NCBI RefSeq assembly: GCF_000174435.1
Contig: NZ_ACJN02000002.1
Span: forward strand, 997,490-1,061,489
Reading direction: 5' to 3'
DNA: 64,000 bases
From: Desulfonatronospira thiodismutans ASO3-1
GTDB lineage: Bacteria > Desulfobacterota > Desulfovibrionia > Desulfovibrionales > Desulfonatronovibrionaceae
This document shows, one piece after another, positions 1-7,855 of this stretch (position 1 is the first letter of the stretch; each line of letters begins with the position of its first letter). The translations under genes were made by a program, and so were the position numbers. A model generated the notes under the pieces. It was not told the DNA's origin. It did not search any database and saw only the letters and a program-made list of their open reading frames with translations.

Positions 1-212
1 ATCCAGTTGAGCTGTGTGACCTCCAAAAAGATCAGCTCAAACTGGAGAAAATCTATGGCGACCTTGGTCCCTACCTCAAGATTGAAAATTGTCCACAATG
101 CCAGCAGCGGCGGGACCAGGAAAAACCACGTCCTGATTCGGCCCGGGAGTAATGGGAGCAGCAGGCCGCCTAACAGCAGTATTAAAAAAGGAGGTATGTT
201 AAAAGTCATCAT
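1..212 (-). CDS. Mrp/NuoL-type antiporter subunit, N-terminal fragment
   Basis: Open reading frame on the minus strand that starts at an ATG near 212 (a second in-frame ATG is at 209) and runs off the left edge, so only about 70 N-terminal residues are visible. They are strongly hydrophobic (stretch PPFLILLLGGLLLPLLPG) followed by a VAIDFLQFELIF-like segment. This is the pattern at the N-terminus of proton-pumping NuoL/M/N and MrpA/MrpD antiporter subunits. It overlaps the preceding 71-aa gene by 14 bases, which suggests translational coupling and membership of the same operon. I infer a third D-type subunit; the fragment alone does not separate MrpA-like from MrpD-like. Confidence 0.6.
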   Translation of the reverse strand, partial: MMTFNIPPFLILLLGGLLLPLLPGRIRTWFFLVPPLLALWTIFNLEVGTKVAIDFLQFELIFLEVTQLNW

Positions 213-414
213 AAAACTTCTCGTCTTTTTGTATCATCAGCTTGCCCAGCCACTTGGAAAAAAAGATGATCAGTGTGCATCCAACAAACCCATAGATGAC
301 GTAAAATACTGGTATTCTGTCCCACCAGCTTGGCTGGTCGTATGGAACAAATAACTGAATGATGACTGAGATCAGGGTTAGAATAATTAGTGTTGCCCAG
401 TGCCAGGTCTTCAT
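199..414 (-). CDS. Small two-helix membrane protein of the Mrp operon
   Basis: A 71-residue protein with two predicted membrane helices, residues about 5-24 and 36-55, and a charged C-terminal tail (KLMIQKDEKFYDDF). It lies 22 bases behind one D-type antiporter gene and overlaps the next, so it is transcribed and probably translated with them. The pattern GFVGCTLIIFFSKWLG followed by a short charged tail resembles small proteins I associate with Mrp-like clusters of Desulfobacterota and Geobacter relatives. Function unknown; a structural or assembly subunit of the antiporter complex is the simplest inference. Confidence 0.65.
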   Translation of the reverse strand: MKTWHWATLIILTLISVIIQLFVPYDQPSWWDRIPVFYVIYGFVGCTLIIFFSKWLGKLMIQKDEKFYDDF

Positions 415-436
415 GAGTTTGCTCCTGTTAAAGCCT

Positions 437-1918
437 TTAACGACTTAATATCTGACTGAACTGGTAAAAAGTTTCAGGGAAAATGCCCAGAAGCACTGAA
501 ATAACGGCTGCAGCTACTATGGGCACGACCATGAACAGCGGTGCTTCACTATATTTATTCAGATCAACGCCTGGAGCGGGTGCGCCAAAAAAGGCCCTGT
601 AGATAATTTCCCCGAAATAGTAGGCGTTTAGCAGAGTACTGGCCAGCAGAGCTCCCAGAAGCACCAGGTGTCCAGTTTCCAGGCTTCCCAGGAGCAGATA
701 CCATTTGGATATAAATCCGGAAACCGGTGGTACTCCGATCATGCTTAAAGCGGCCAGAGAAAAAGCCCCAAATGTCCATGGCATTCTTCGACCGATTCCA
801 CCCAGGTTGCTGATTTTTTTCTGTTTGGTGGCAACATATATTGCACCTGCTGCAAAAAAGAGGGTGATTTTACTGAAGGCATGATGAGCAATATGCATGG
901 TACCGCCAGCTATGCTCAGTGTATTGATCATGGCAATACCGATTATTACATAGGACAGCTGGCTTACTGTTGAGTAGGCCAGCCTGGCCTTGAGATCGTC
1001 CTTGGTCATGGCAATGACAGAAGCAGTTACTATAGTAAAAGCAGCCAGGTAAGCTGTGGGAATTCCCAGGTACAAGGCATCCATGGTATCCAGTCCGAAA
1101 ATGGAAAGTATTACTCTGCTGATGCAGAAAACTCCTGCCTTTACCACTGCCACAGCATGCAGCAGCCCGCTTACAGGGGTAGGAGCAACCATGGCTGAAG
1201 GCAGCCAGTTATGAAAAGGGATAAGAGCTGCCTTGGCTATTCCGGCGATAAACAGAATATAAATAATGGTCACAACGGTGGTATTTGCATCTTCTGGAAA
1301 AATGCCCGTTGAGATATCTGTCATGTTGAAATCAAGATGGCCGACCATGAAATATGTCAGGATCAAAGCCGGGAACAGGAAAAGTTTGGAAGCTCCCAGG
1401 AGATAGATGACATATTTGCGCATGCCCAGATATGCCTCGTCATCCTCATGATGAGCAACCAGGGGGCAGGTGCAGAATGTAATTACTTCATAAAAAAGAT
1501 ACAGAGTAAAAAGATTTCCGCTGAAGGCAACGCCTACTGCTCCAAAAATTGCTACGGCAAAGCATATATAGTAGCGTGTCTGCGCATGCTCCTTCAAAGA
1601 GCGCATATAGCCGATATTATAGCTTGTGGCAAATATCCAGAGAAAAGAAGCTACCAGTGCGAAAATCAAGGACAGTCCGTCCACTGAAATCCTGATCTTT
1701 ATGCCTTCCATGAGGACCAGGAGAGTATAATCATATACCTCGCCCTCTAAAACTCCCGGCACCAGAGCAAGTACACTGGCAAAAGTGAGAATGCCCCCCA
1801 GGAAGGATACGCCCTCACGTACATTGATGTTATGTCGGGCCAGGTAAATTCCGATAGGGGTGAGGAAGGTGATAATCAGCGGAATAAGCACACCCCAGTG
1901 CTGTAGGGTATCCACCAT
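437..1918 (-). CDS. Second MrpD/NuoN-type proton antiporter subunit
   Basis: A 493-residue polytopic membrane protein with about 14 predicted helices and the proton-conducting antiporter core (proton_antipo_M, roughly residues 125-410). Recognisable family landmarks are FYEVITF (conserved membrane glutamate), KAALIPFHNWLPSAM around residue 230 and HHAFSKITLFFAAG around residue 345. It would translocate H+ or Na+ inside the Mrp complex. A clear GGAGAGGG ribosome site precedes the ATG. The 265-base gap to the upstream mrpD (1919-2183) is unusual in an otherwise gapless operon and may carry an internal promoter; a 65-codon ORF there looks spurious. Confidence 0.85.
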   Translation of the reverse strand: MVDTLQHWGVLIPLIITFLTPIGIYLARHNINVREGVSFLGGILTFASVLALVPGVLEGEVYDYTLLVLMEGIKIRISVDGLSLIFALVASFLWIFATSYNIGYMRSLKEHAQTRYYICFAVAIFGAVGVAFSGNLFTLYLFYEVITFCTCPLVAHHEDDEAYLGMRKYVIYLLGASKLFLFPALILTYFMVGHLDFNMTDISTGIFPEDANTTVVTIIYILFIAGIAKAALIPFHNWLPSAMVAPTPVSGLLHAVAVVKAGVFCISRVILSIFGLDTMDALYLGIPTAYLAAFTIVTASVIAMTKDDLKARLAYSTVSQLSYVIIGIAMINTLSIAGGTMHIAHHAFSKITLFFAAGAIYVATKQKKISNLGGIGRRMPWTFGAFSLAALSMIGVPPVSGFISKWYLLLGSLETGHLVLLGALLASTLLNAYYFGEIIYRAFFGAPAPGVDLNKYSEAPLFMVVPIVAAAVISVLLGIFPETFYQFSQILSR

Positions 1919-2183
1919 GCCTACCCTCTCCTTGCGCAGTGTTTAAAGCAGTAAGTGAAGCCGCATGAATTGGAGATTGCGACACTTTGAGCCAATATGA
2001 TTCTGTTATCCATATCGTAGCTTCCGATTGATATATTATTGCAGTCTAACATAAGTAAAAAACCTGTTTGTTTATACTGTTGTGTGTTCAAATCTAAATG
2101 TCTGTAAATTATGAGCAATTTTTCTGGTTTTTATAATTGTGCTACATTAAACTGTTTATGTTCTGCGTAAATTCAAAGGACAG

Positions 2184-3731
2184 CTACGGATTTAATTTTA
2201 AAATATCCGGAATGGCATTAGTGATCATATTGTCAATGATCCAGCCGTTATATATGCCAACCAGGATGATTATCACACTGCCTATCAGTACAGGCAGCAG
2301 CATCAGCAGGCCCATCTCCTTTCTGGGCATTGATTCAAATTCTTTTTTGCTTTCGTCCTTAGTCTCCACGGGAGTTTCAAGGACCAGCTCTTCGGACTGG
2401 ATGACTTTCTTGTCATCCGATTTTTCGTAGGGCCTGAAAAAAGCAATGTTTATCATGCGAAAGAGGTATACAAAAGCAAGAAGGGTACTCAAGATAATAA
2501 TAGCAACAAATATCCAGGCTTCAGCCTCAATAGCTCCCATTATCAGGTACACCTTGCTGAAAAAACCTCCAGTGGGAGGGATGCCCACCATTGACAGTGC
2601 GGCAATAAAAAAAGCAAGAGCTGTCCAGGGCATAACCGTCGGAAAGCCGCGCATCCTGGAAATACTGACGCTGCCCACGCTGTGCAGCATTCCTCCTGCG
2701 GACATGAAGAGCACCAGCTTCATGAGTGCGTGATTAAGTATATGCAGCATGGCTCCGATAAATGCCAGGGGATTGGCCAGGGTAACCCCGAGAACAATAT
2801 AGCCTATGTTTGCCACCGAGGAGTATGCCAGCATACGCTTGATATTGGTTTGAGCGATGGCCAGGATGGATCCGGCAACAATGCTAAGACCCGCCATCCA
2901 GGTCATGACATCCAGCAGGGGAGGAAATTCATAGATGGTCATCACCCTGATCAATATATACGCGGCTACTTTGGTTCCGATGGGAGCAATCAGGGCGGTT
3001 GCCGTGGAAGATGCGTCGGAGTAAGCATCCGGCAGCCAGTGGTGGATGGGGAAGACCCCCATTTTAATTATAATACCTACAAGAATCAGTACCAGGCCGA
3101 CTATTACCGGGCGCTGGTATTCCGCATAAGGCAGTATCTTTGCTACGTCGGCCATATTAAGGGAGCCGGTGGCTATGATGATAAACGCAACTCCCATGAG
3201 ATAGAAAATTGCACCGGCAGTTCCCAGAACAAGATAGCGGAATGCGGAGACAGGACCACGTCTGGTACCTATGGCCAGGAGACCGTAGCTGGCCAGGGCG
3301 GATATTTCCAGAAAAACGAAGAGGTTGAAAAAGTCCCCTGTTATGGCCATGCCTGCCAGTCCGCCCATAAACAGCATGCTCAGGGAATAAAACCCCATGC
3401 TGCTGCCGGGTATCTCCTGGCGCACATTGCTGTGGGCGTAAATCATGACCATCAGGGCGGATGCTGTAATAATTACACTGATGAATGCAGACAGGGGGTC
3501 AAGGACCAGTTCTATTCCCAAAGGCGGCATCCAGCCCCCCAGGTGGTAGCTGATAGAGCCGTTGGCCATAACTTCCTGTAGCCCCATTATACTTACACCG
3601 AATACCGCTACAGATGTAAGCAGGGCGATGTAAAATGAGGCCCCGGATCTGAAGTACCCTATCATGGGTATCAGCATAGAGGAGATGAGATATAGAACCG
3701 GAATAAGAGCCGGTGCGTTTTGAGTAATCAT
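2184..3731 (-). CDS. mrpD: Na+/H+ antiporter subunit MrpD
   Basis: A 515-residue membrane protein of the NuoL/M/N-MrpD family with the proton_antipo core over residues about 120-410. Visible landmarks: FNLFVFLEISAL (membrane glutamate), KMGVFPIHHWLPDAY near residue 225 and HALMKLVLFMSAGG near residue 340. It is one of the ion-translocating subunits of the Mrp (Mnh/Pha) cation/proton antiporter in the cytoplasmic membrane. The start overlaps the mrpC stop in an ATGA arrangement. The C-terminus has a charged, probably cytoplasmic, insertion (residues about 430-470, KSDDKKVIQSEELVLE) that is longer than in typical MrpD. Directly following gene is a second D-type subunit. Confidence 0.9.
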   Translation of the reverse strand: MITQNAPALIPVLYLISSMLIPMIGYFRSGASFYIALLTSVAVFGVSIMGLQEVMANGSISYHLGGWMPPLGIELVLDPLSAFISVIITASALMVMIYAHSNVRQEIPGSSMGFYSLSMLFMGGLAGMAITGDFFNLFVFLEISALASYGLLAIGTRRGPVSAFRYLVLGTAGAIFYLMGVAFIIIATGSLNMADVAKILPYAEYQRPVIVGLVLILVGIIIKMGVFPIHHWLPDAYSDASSTATALIAPIGTKVAAYILIRVMTIYEFPPLLDVMTWMAGLSIVAGSILAIAQTNIKRMLAYSSVANIGYIVLGVTLANPLAFIGAMLHILNHALMKLVLFMSAGGMLHSVGSVSISRMRGFPTVMPWTALAFFIAALSMVGIPPTGGFFSKVYLIMGAIEAEAWIFVAIIILSTLLAFVYLFRMINIAFFRPYEKSDDKKVIQSEELVLETPVETKDESKKEFESMPRKEMGLLMLLPVLIGSVIIILVGIYNGWIIDNMITNAIPDILKLNP

Positions 3732-4105
3732 TGTTCTTCTTCCGTCCGTGCCAGAAGTTCGTCTTCGTCCAGGGTGTTATAGTTGCGATATATGGCAACG
3801 GCCAGCCCGATGGCCACGCCCTTGGTGACCACTGCCACAACGATGGCGGTAAGCATCAGGGTATGGGGTAACGGGTTCAGATACAGGTCCGGATTGTCCA
3901 GGCTGATGGCCGGGTCCAGAACCGGGACCGTGGCTCCTTCTTTATAGGCGGCCAGGATCCATACCAGTATGGCTGAGCTTTGAATCATAGTCATGCCCAG
4001 TATCTTCTTGATGAAATTTTTTTTCATCATCATGGCATACAGCCCGATGACAAAAAGGAGCATCAAGAAAAAGTATGCGTAGTAGCCTTCAATTATTTCC
4101 AGCAT
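3728..4105 (-). CDS. mrpC: Na+/H+ antiporter subunit MrpC (NuoK-like)
   Basis: About 125 residues with three predicted helices, the size and topology of MrpC/MnhC, which is homologous to complex I subunit NuoK. Family landmarks are FLMLLFVIGLYAMM at the N-terminus and HTLMLTAIVVAVVTKGVAIGLA near residue 90. I chose the ATG at 4105 (protein begins MLEIIEGYYAYFF) because it matches family N-termini and has GGGA upstream; an ATG at 4129 would add eight residues. The gene overlaps the mrpB end by 17 bases and the mrpD start by 4 bases, showing tight coupling. Confidence 0.9.
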   Translation of the reverse strand: MLEIIEGYYAYFFLMLLFVIGLYAMMMKKNFIKKILGMTMIQSSAILVWILAAYKEGATVPVLDPAISLDNPDLYLNPLPHTLMLTAIVVAVVTKGVAIGLAVAIYRNYNTLDEDELLARTEEEQ

Positions 4106-4535
4106 GCTTAATTCCCAATAGGTCGTCATAGATGGCTACAAGGCCGGTCATAACGGCCATGGTAATGCCCAGTTCAACAAAAAGGATGCCGTAATACCGC
4201 AGATCCACTGCCTCGACTCCGGGCACGGGCAGATAACTGTAATCCATGAATTCGCCTCCGCCCAGTATGGCAACAAGGCCGGTGCCAGCAAAAATCAAAG
4301 CACCCAGGGCGCAGATTGCAACAGTGGTTTTGCTGGACACATGGGCCTGGCTGTGAACAGCACCCATGCCCAGTCGCATGAGCAGAACACCGGCAGCAAG
4401 GAGCACTCCTCCCTGGAATCCTCCTCCCGGTCCGTAGTGACCGTGGAAGAATACATATATGCCCAGAAGTTGAATCACAGGGGCCAGGCCACGGGCAACA
4501 ACTTCTATGATGGGACTCTGGCTCTGGGTTATCAT
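4089..4535 (-). CDS. mrpB: Na+/H+ antiporter subunit MrpB
   Basis: A 148-residue membrane protein with the MnhB family signature HGHYGPGGGFQGG at residues about 30-42 and four predicted helices. In Mrp antiporters this is the separate MrpB subunit, distinct from the MrpA C-terminal region. It overlaps the upstream MbhE-like gene by 4 bases and the downstream mrpC by 17 bases. Role: integral part of the multi-subunit Na+/H+ antiporter complex; it does not itself resemble a proton channel. Confidence 0.9.
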   Translation of the reverse strand: MITQSQSPIIEVVARGLAPVIQLLGIYVFFHGHYGPGGGFQGGVLLAAGVLLMRLGMGAVHSQAHVSSKTTVAICALGALIFAGTGLVAILGGGEFMDYSYLPVPGVEAVDLRYYGILFVELGITMAVMTGLVAIYDDLLGIKHAGNN

Positions 4536-4831
4536 GGTCTTCTCCTTAAAAAGAAATAACAGGCCATGACCCCGGCAAAAACCACCACAACCTCGCCCAG
4601 GGTATCTACGGACCGGTAGTCCGCCAGGACCACGCAGACCATGTTGGGAGTCCGGGTGTCTTCATAGGCGTTCTGGATGTAATAGGCACCCGCCACTGGT
4701 GTGTCCGCCGGGCTGACAATCTGGCTGGCCGGTGCATCCAGGTCACCGCGGGGAGGCATGTCCATCACGGTGTAGATCAAAAAGACGGCCAGCACAGCAA
4801 GCAGTAAGTATTGAAACGTTTTCAATCGCAA
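4532..4831 (-). CDS. MbhE-like subunit (equivalent to MrpA C-terminus)
   Basis: A 99-residue protein with one N-terminal helix (residues 8-24), a soluble stretch and a second helix at 78-95. The motif VVLADYRSVDTLGEVVVVF is the signature of the MrpA C-terminal domain, also found as the stand-alone MbhE subunit of archaeal membrane-bound hydrogenase. Its separation from a large MrpA shows that this cluster has the split architecture. It overlaps its upstream neighbour by 10 bases and mrpB by 4 bases. Confidence 0.75.
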   Translation of the reverse strand: MRLKTFQYLLLAVLAVFLIYTVMDMPPRGDLDAPASQIVSPADTPVAGAYYIQNAYEDTRTPNMVCVVLADYRSVDTLGEVVVVFAGVMACYFFLRRRP

Positions 4832-5067
4832 CTCTTCCTTGTGGTTTTAAATATGGCCACTACCAGGAATATCCCTACAACGCCGGCCCCGACCACAGCT
4901 TCTGTAAAGCCGACATCTACAGCACCGAGGGAGACCATGATCAGGGCCACAGTAAAGCTGTATATGGTCAAAGTAACCGTGGCCGCCAGGAGATTTTTTA
5001 AGTTTAGAGCTATCAGGGCAGCCACCAGCAGTATGATGAACAGTGGAAATTCAATTTCCCAAGGCAT
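4822..5067 (-). CDS. MbhD-like subunit (DUF4040 type)
   Basis: An 81-residue three-helix membrane protein. The segment VSLGAVDVGFTEAVVGAGVVGIFLV matches in pattern the MbhD/DUF4040 domain that in full-length MrpA lies between the NuoL-like core and the MbhE-like tail (motif APDVAxTEAxVGAG). Here it is a stand-alone gene, as in archaeal Mbh/Mrp modules. It starts 3 bases after the mrpG stop and overlaps the MbhE-like gene by 10 bases. It probably forms part of the sodium translocation path, by analogy with Mbh. Confidence 0.75.
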   Translation of the reverse strand: MPWEIEFPLFIILLVAALIALNLKNLLAATVTLTIYSFTVALIMVSLGAVDVGFTEAVVGAGVVGIFLVVAIFKTTRKSCD

Positions 5068-5070
5068 ATC

Positions 5071-5391
5071 TTAGCCCTCTTTTTTTTGTTTCCTGGTCCA
5101 GGGTTTGACCCCGTGCAGCATGGCCCTTCTGGACAGGGCATGAGCGGCTACAGGGCTGGTGAGGGCCACAAAGGCGGCCACCAGAAGCATTTTTACGCTT
5201 ACCAGGTTGAAGCCTTCAAACAGGGCCAGGCCAAGTATGAAGAGCATAATGCCCAGGGTGTCCACCTTGGTTGCGGCGTGGGCCCGGCAGTAAACATCAG
5301 GAAAGCGAAGGATGCCGATACTGCCTGCAAGCATGAACACCGCCCCTGCCAGCATAAATATAATCGCCAGAGCATCTATTATAACTACCAT
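5071..5391 (-). CDS. mrpG: Na+/H+ antiporter subunit MrpG
   Basis: A 106-residue protein with three predicted helices and the MnhG/PhaG signature IGILRFPDVYCRAHAATK at about residues 25-42, followed by TLGIMLFILGLALF. It is a small structural subunit of the Mrp complex. The C-terminus is basic (RKQKKEG) and probably cytoplasmic. It begins 3 bases after the mrpF stop, inside a gapless E-F-G block typical of Mrp operons. Confidence 0.92.
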   Translation of the reverse strand: MVVIIDALAIIFMLAGAVFMLAGSIGILRFPDVYCRAHAATKVDTLGIMLFILGLALFEGFNLVSVKMLLVAAFVALTSPVAAHALSRRAMLHGVKPWTRKQKKEG

Positions 5392-5394
5392 TTT

Positions 5395-5667
5395 TTATGG
5401 CCTCTTTACGGATGCGGTCCTGAAATAACGGGCTACCGCAATGACCCCGATAAAATTGAGCACGGCATAACCCAGAGCAATGTCTACAAACATACCCGGT
5501 CGACCATATACCAGGCCGAACAGCAGGACCAGGGTTATGATTTTGGCCCCTACCGCAGCAGCCCCCAGAAGGCGGTCGAATACAGTAGGTCCTTTCAGCA
5601 CGCGGTAGAAGGGAAGAAGCAATACCAGAACCAGGGCTGCGGATATGAGAATAAAGAAGGTCTGCAT
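5395..5667 (-). CDS. mrpF: Na+/H+ antiporter subunit MrpF
   Basis: A 90-residue three-helix protein with the MnhF/PhaF family pattern: VLKGPTVFDRLLG near residue 26 and DIALGYAVLNFIGVIAVARYF at the end. It is a small integral subunit of the Mrp antiporter. The start codon overlaps the mrpE stop codon by one base (TGATG), a classic coupled arrangement. Confidence 0.92.
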   Translation of the reverse strand: MQTFFILISAALVLVLLLPFYRVLKGPTVFDRLLGAAAVGAKIITLVLLFGLVYGRPGMFVDIALGYAVLNFIGVIAVARYFRTASVKRP

Positions 5668-6302
5668 CAGGCCTTATCCTCCTCTTGGTGCTCCATGGCC
5701 TTTTTGATCTCTTTGCCTCTTTTGAGTATGCACACGCCATTGCACATTTCTTCGGGAGTGCATCGGCGCAGGTACAGCCTGCCCACCCTGGATTCCATGT
5801 CGCCGCTTACAAGATCCTCTTCAACCTCGTCCACTATGGCGTGCACTGTAAATTGATTTTCGTATATATCCAGAGTAAGTGTGCCTGGCGTAAGGCTGAT
5901 GGAGTTGCCCAGTATGACTTTGGCTATGGGATTGGGCAGTCTGGATTCAAAGGTGACCACCATGGGATTGATGGGCATCCGGGGATGCAGGGTGAGATAG
6001 GCGACAAAAGCTGCAGACTTGGCGATCTGCCACAACAGCCAGGGAATGTAGAGTAAAAGTCTGGAGAAATAGATCTGATGGCCGGAGAGGTATTCGCCGC
6101 TGCTTAGAGGAATGTGGCGAACACCCATATTGAGCCAGACAACAAAGGCAACTGAAATGATGCCGTAAAAAATGGGTTCCGGGTAGAAGCGTCCGCTTAG
6201 TACCAGCCACAGGGCCATAAGCAGTACGGCTTGAATTATGATTCCCCTGTGCTGTACAAGGAATCCTGGATGGGATCTGTCGCCGGAGCTGATTTGAGCC
6301 AT
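5667..6302 (-). CDS. mrpE: Na+/H+ antiporter subunit MrpE
   Basis: A 211-residue MnhE/PhaE family protein, first gene of the minus-strand antiporter operon. Hydrophobic segments at about 22-40, 47-62 and 88-112 are followed by a soluble domain containing the family motif NSISLTPGTLTLDI near residue 135. Usual family length is about 160-170 residues, so the N-terminal 20 residues and the C-terminal basic, acidic tail (about 25 residues) are extra. Ribosome site before the ATG is weak. The E-F-G-first order is the reverse of classical mrpA-first operons. Confidence 0.88.
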   Translation of the reverse strand: MAQISSGDRSHPGFLVQHRGIIIQAVLLMALWLVLSGRFYPEPIFYGIISVAFVVWLNMGVRHIPLSSGEYLSGHQIYFSRLLLYIPWLLWQIAKSAAFVAYLTLHPRMPINPMVVTFESRLPNPIAKVILGNSISLTPGTLTLDIYENQFTVHAIVDEVEEDLVSGDMESRVGRLYLRRCTPEEMCNGVCILKRGKEIKKAMEHQEEDKA

Positions 6303-6369
6303 ATCGGGAACCTGTACGGTTGAAGGTTTTATCGGTTCAGGAGGTTCTCATCAGTTCGAATTAAAAGCT

Positions 6370-6398
6370 CATTTAGAGGGTTTTGTGTCGACTGTCAA
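6370..6398 (-). promoter_or_regulatory. Candidate sigma70 promoter for the mrp operon
   Basis: Minus-strand TTGACA (6393-6398), a 17-base spacer and TAAATG (6370-6375), about 70 bases upstream of the mrpE start. The -35 box is perfect and the -10 box poor. The whole divergent region 6303-6598 shows no ORF worth calling. Confidence 0.35.
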
Positions 6399-6598
6399 CA
6401 GAAAAAACTTACAAAAGCTTGACAGAATTCAGGGTTTCATCAATCCTGCCAGGGTAAAAGCCGCGTTGCCACTGGCTTTTATTGTTTTCAGGGCAAAATG
6501 ATTGACCTCTTAAATTAAAGTGATTGGTTTGCTGAATTAGTTCAGTAAATGGTGGTGCAGTACAATTTTTTAAGCAAATCAAGCAGGTAAGTTTACCC

Positions 6599-7531
6599 AT
6601 GAATATGCGAGAGATTTTTCTTGGAGCTGTTTTTCTTCTTGTTTTTACATTGCCGGCTGCAACCCCGTCACCGGCCTCGGATGAGCCCGGTGAGAAGAAG
6701 AGCAAGATAGATACTTGTACTGCCATTGACCAGAGGCTCAGCAGCGTAAGCCTTGGTGACTGCGTGGAAGGGGGGCTGCTTGAATCCGGTGCATATTCCG
6801 TGCGGGGACATCCTCTGCTGGTCAAGGAGTATCCACCACTTGAAAGGCGTGCTCCCCAGAGCCGGGTCTTAGTTGTGGGCGGAACTCACGGAGACGAATA
6901 TTCTTCCATAAGCGTAACCTTCAAATGGATGCAGATACTGGATGAGCATCATTCCGGGCTTTTTCACTGGATTTTTGTGCCCCTTCTAAATCCTGACGGT
7001 CTTTTTGAGCGCCCGGCCACCAGGACCAATGCCCGGGGAGTGGATATAAACCGCAACAAGCCCTCGCCTCTCTGGAGGGAAGTGGGTTATACCCGCTGGC
7101 AGGAAATGACGGATGAGAATCCGCGCTATTACCCGGGTCCTTATCCTGTGAGTGAGCCGGAGACGGAATTTCTGGTGCATTTGATCCGTAGTTTCAGGCC
7201 GGATGCCGTTATTTCGCTGCACTCCCCCCTGAACCTGGTGGACTATGACGGACCGGGTAACCCTCCGCGCAGTCTTGGCAGCCTGTGGCTTAGAAGGCTG
7301 GGCAACTTTCCCGGCACCCTGGGCAATTTTGCAGGCAAGAAAATGGGTATTCCGGTAATAACTGTGGAACTGGCCTCATCAGCGCGCATGCCCTCCGGGG
7401 GCGAGATTTCCTCCATGTGGCGCGACCTGGTGCGCTGGCTCATAAACGAAACCCCTGTAGAGCCAGGTCCGGGGCAGCTGCAGGCCCTGGATCAGGATAT
7501 GCAGCTTAGAAAGGAATTTTTCGGGAAATGA
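6599..7531 (+). CDS. Exported M14-family zinc carboxypeptidase / amidase-like protein
   Basis: A 310-residue protein with an N-terminal signal peptide (hydrophobic residues 7-24, Ala-rich cleavage region). The domain after residue 90 is of the M14 carboxypeptidase / succinylglutamate desuccinylase fold: GGTHGDEYSS supplies the His and Glu zinc ligands, NARGVDINRN the substrate-binding Asn-Arg pair, and VISLHSP the third zinc ligand His. A late VTVELASS segment fits the catalytic glutamate. This resembles MpaA-type murein peptide amidases, acting in the periplasm on wall peptides; the true substrate cannot be read from the sequence. It stands alone, divergent from the mrp operon and followed by repeat-rich DNA. 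Confidence 0.75.
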   Translation: MNMREIFLGAVFLLVFTLPAATPSPASDEPGEKKSKIDTCTAIDQRLSSVSLGDCVEGGLLESGAYSVRGHPLLVKEYPPLERRAPQSRVLVVGGTHGDEYSSISVTFKWMQILDEHHSGLFHWIFVPLLNPDGLFERPATRTNARGVDINRNKPSPLWREVGYTRWQEMTDENPRYYPGPYPVSEPETEFLVHLIRSFRPDAVISLHSPLNLVDYDGPGNPPRSLGSLWLRRLGNFPGTLGNFAGKKMGIPVITVELASSARMPSGGEISSMWRDLVRWLINETPVEPGPGQLQALDQDMQLRKEFFGK

Positions 7532-7855
7532 TTCTGTAAATTTGGGTTTCAGGGATTGGGGAATTCAGGTATTCGGGAATTTAGGAATTCAGGAATTTTG
7601 GGATTGGGGGATTCTAAATCAGAGGTCAGAATCAGAGATCACGGGTCAGAGATCAGAAATCAGTAGACGTTGGGGATTGGGGAATTAAGGGATTCAGGAT
7701 TGGGGGGTTGGGGGGAGGATGAATTCATAAAGAGAGCAAGATAGCCCCTATCTTTCAAAGAAGTAATGATTATTATCTTTACAACTGAAATTTAAAGTCA
7801 TAAAAAGAAATTGGAATAATTGTTTCATCAACCAGAAAAATAAGGAGCTTTTTTC
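7532..7855. repeat. Gene-free stretch with degenerate word repeats
   Basis: Behind the carboxypeptidase stop codon the plus strand is built from two kinds of short words. From about 7549 to 7612 and 7671 to 7715 there are variants of GGGATTCA / GGAATTCA / GGGGATTG in near-tandem order. Between them, 7615-7665, there are variants of ATCAGAGGTCAGA. No ORF, tRNA or terminator hairpin is seen. Similar words occur behind rpoD, ccmC and hisA in this window. A normal AAGGAG ribosome site for the next gene ends the stretch. Confidence 0.7.

Noticed and set aside
1921-2118. 65-codon open frame in the gap between two D-type antiporter genes
   Set aside because: No family resemblance and no clear ribosome site; composition is AT-rich intergenic.
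2682-3581. 299-codon open frame antisense to mrpD
   Set aside because: Low-complexity His/Gly/Gln-rich product, no ribosome site, lies fully in a well-supported gene.
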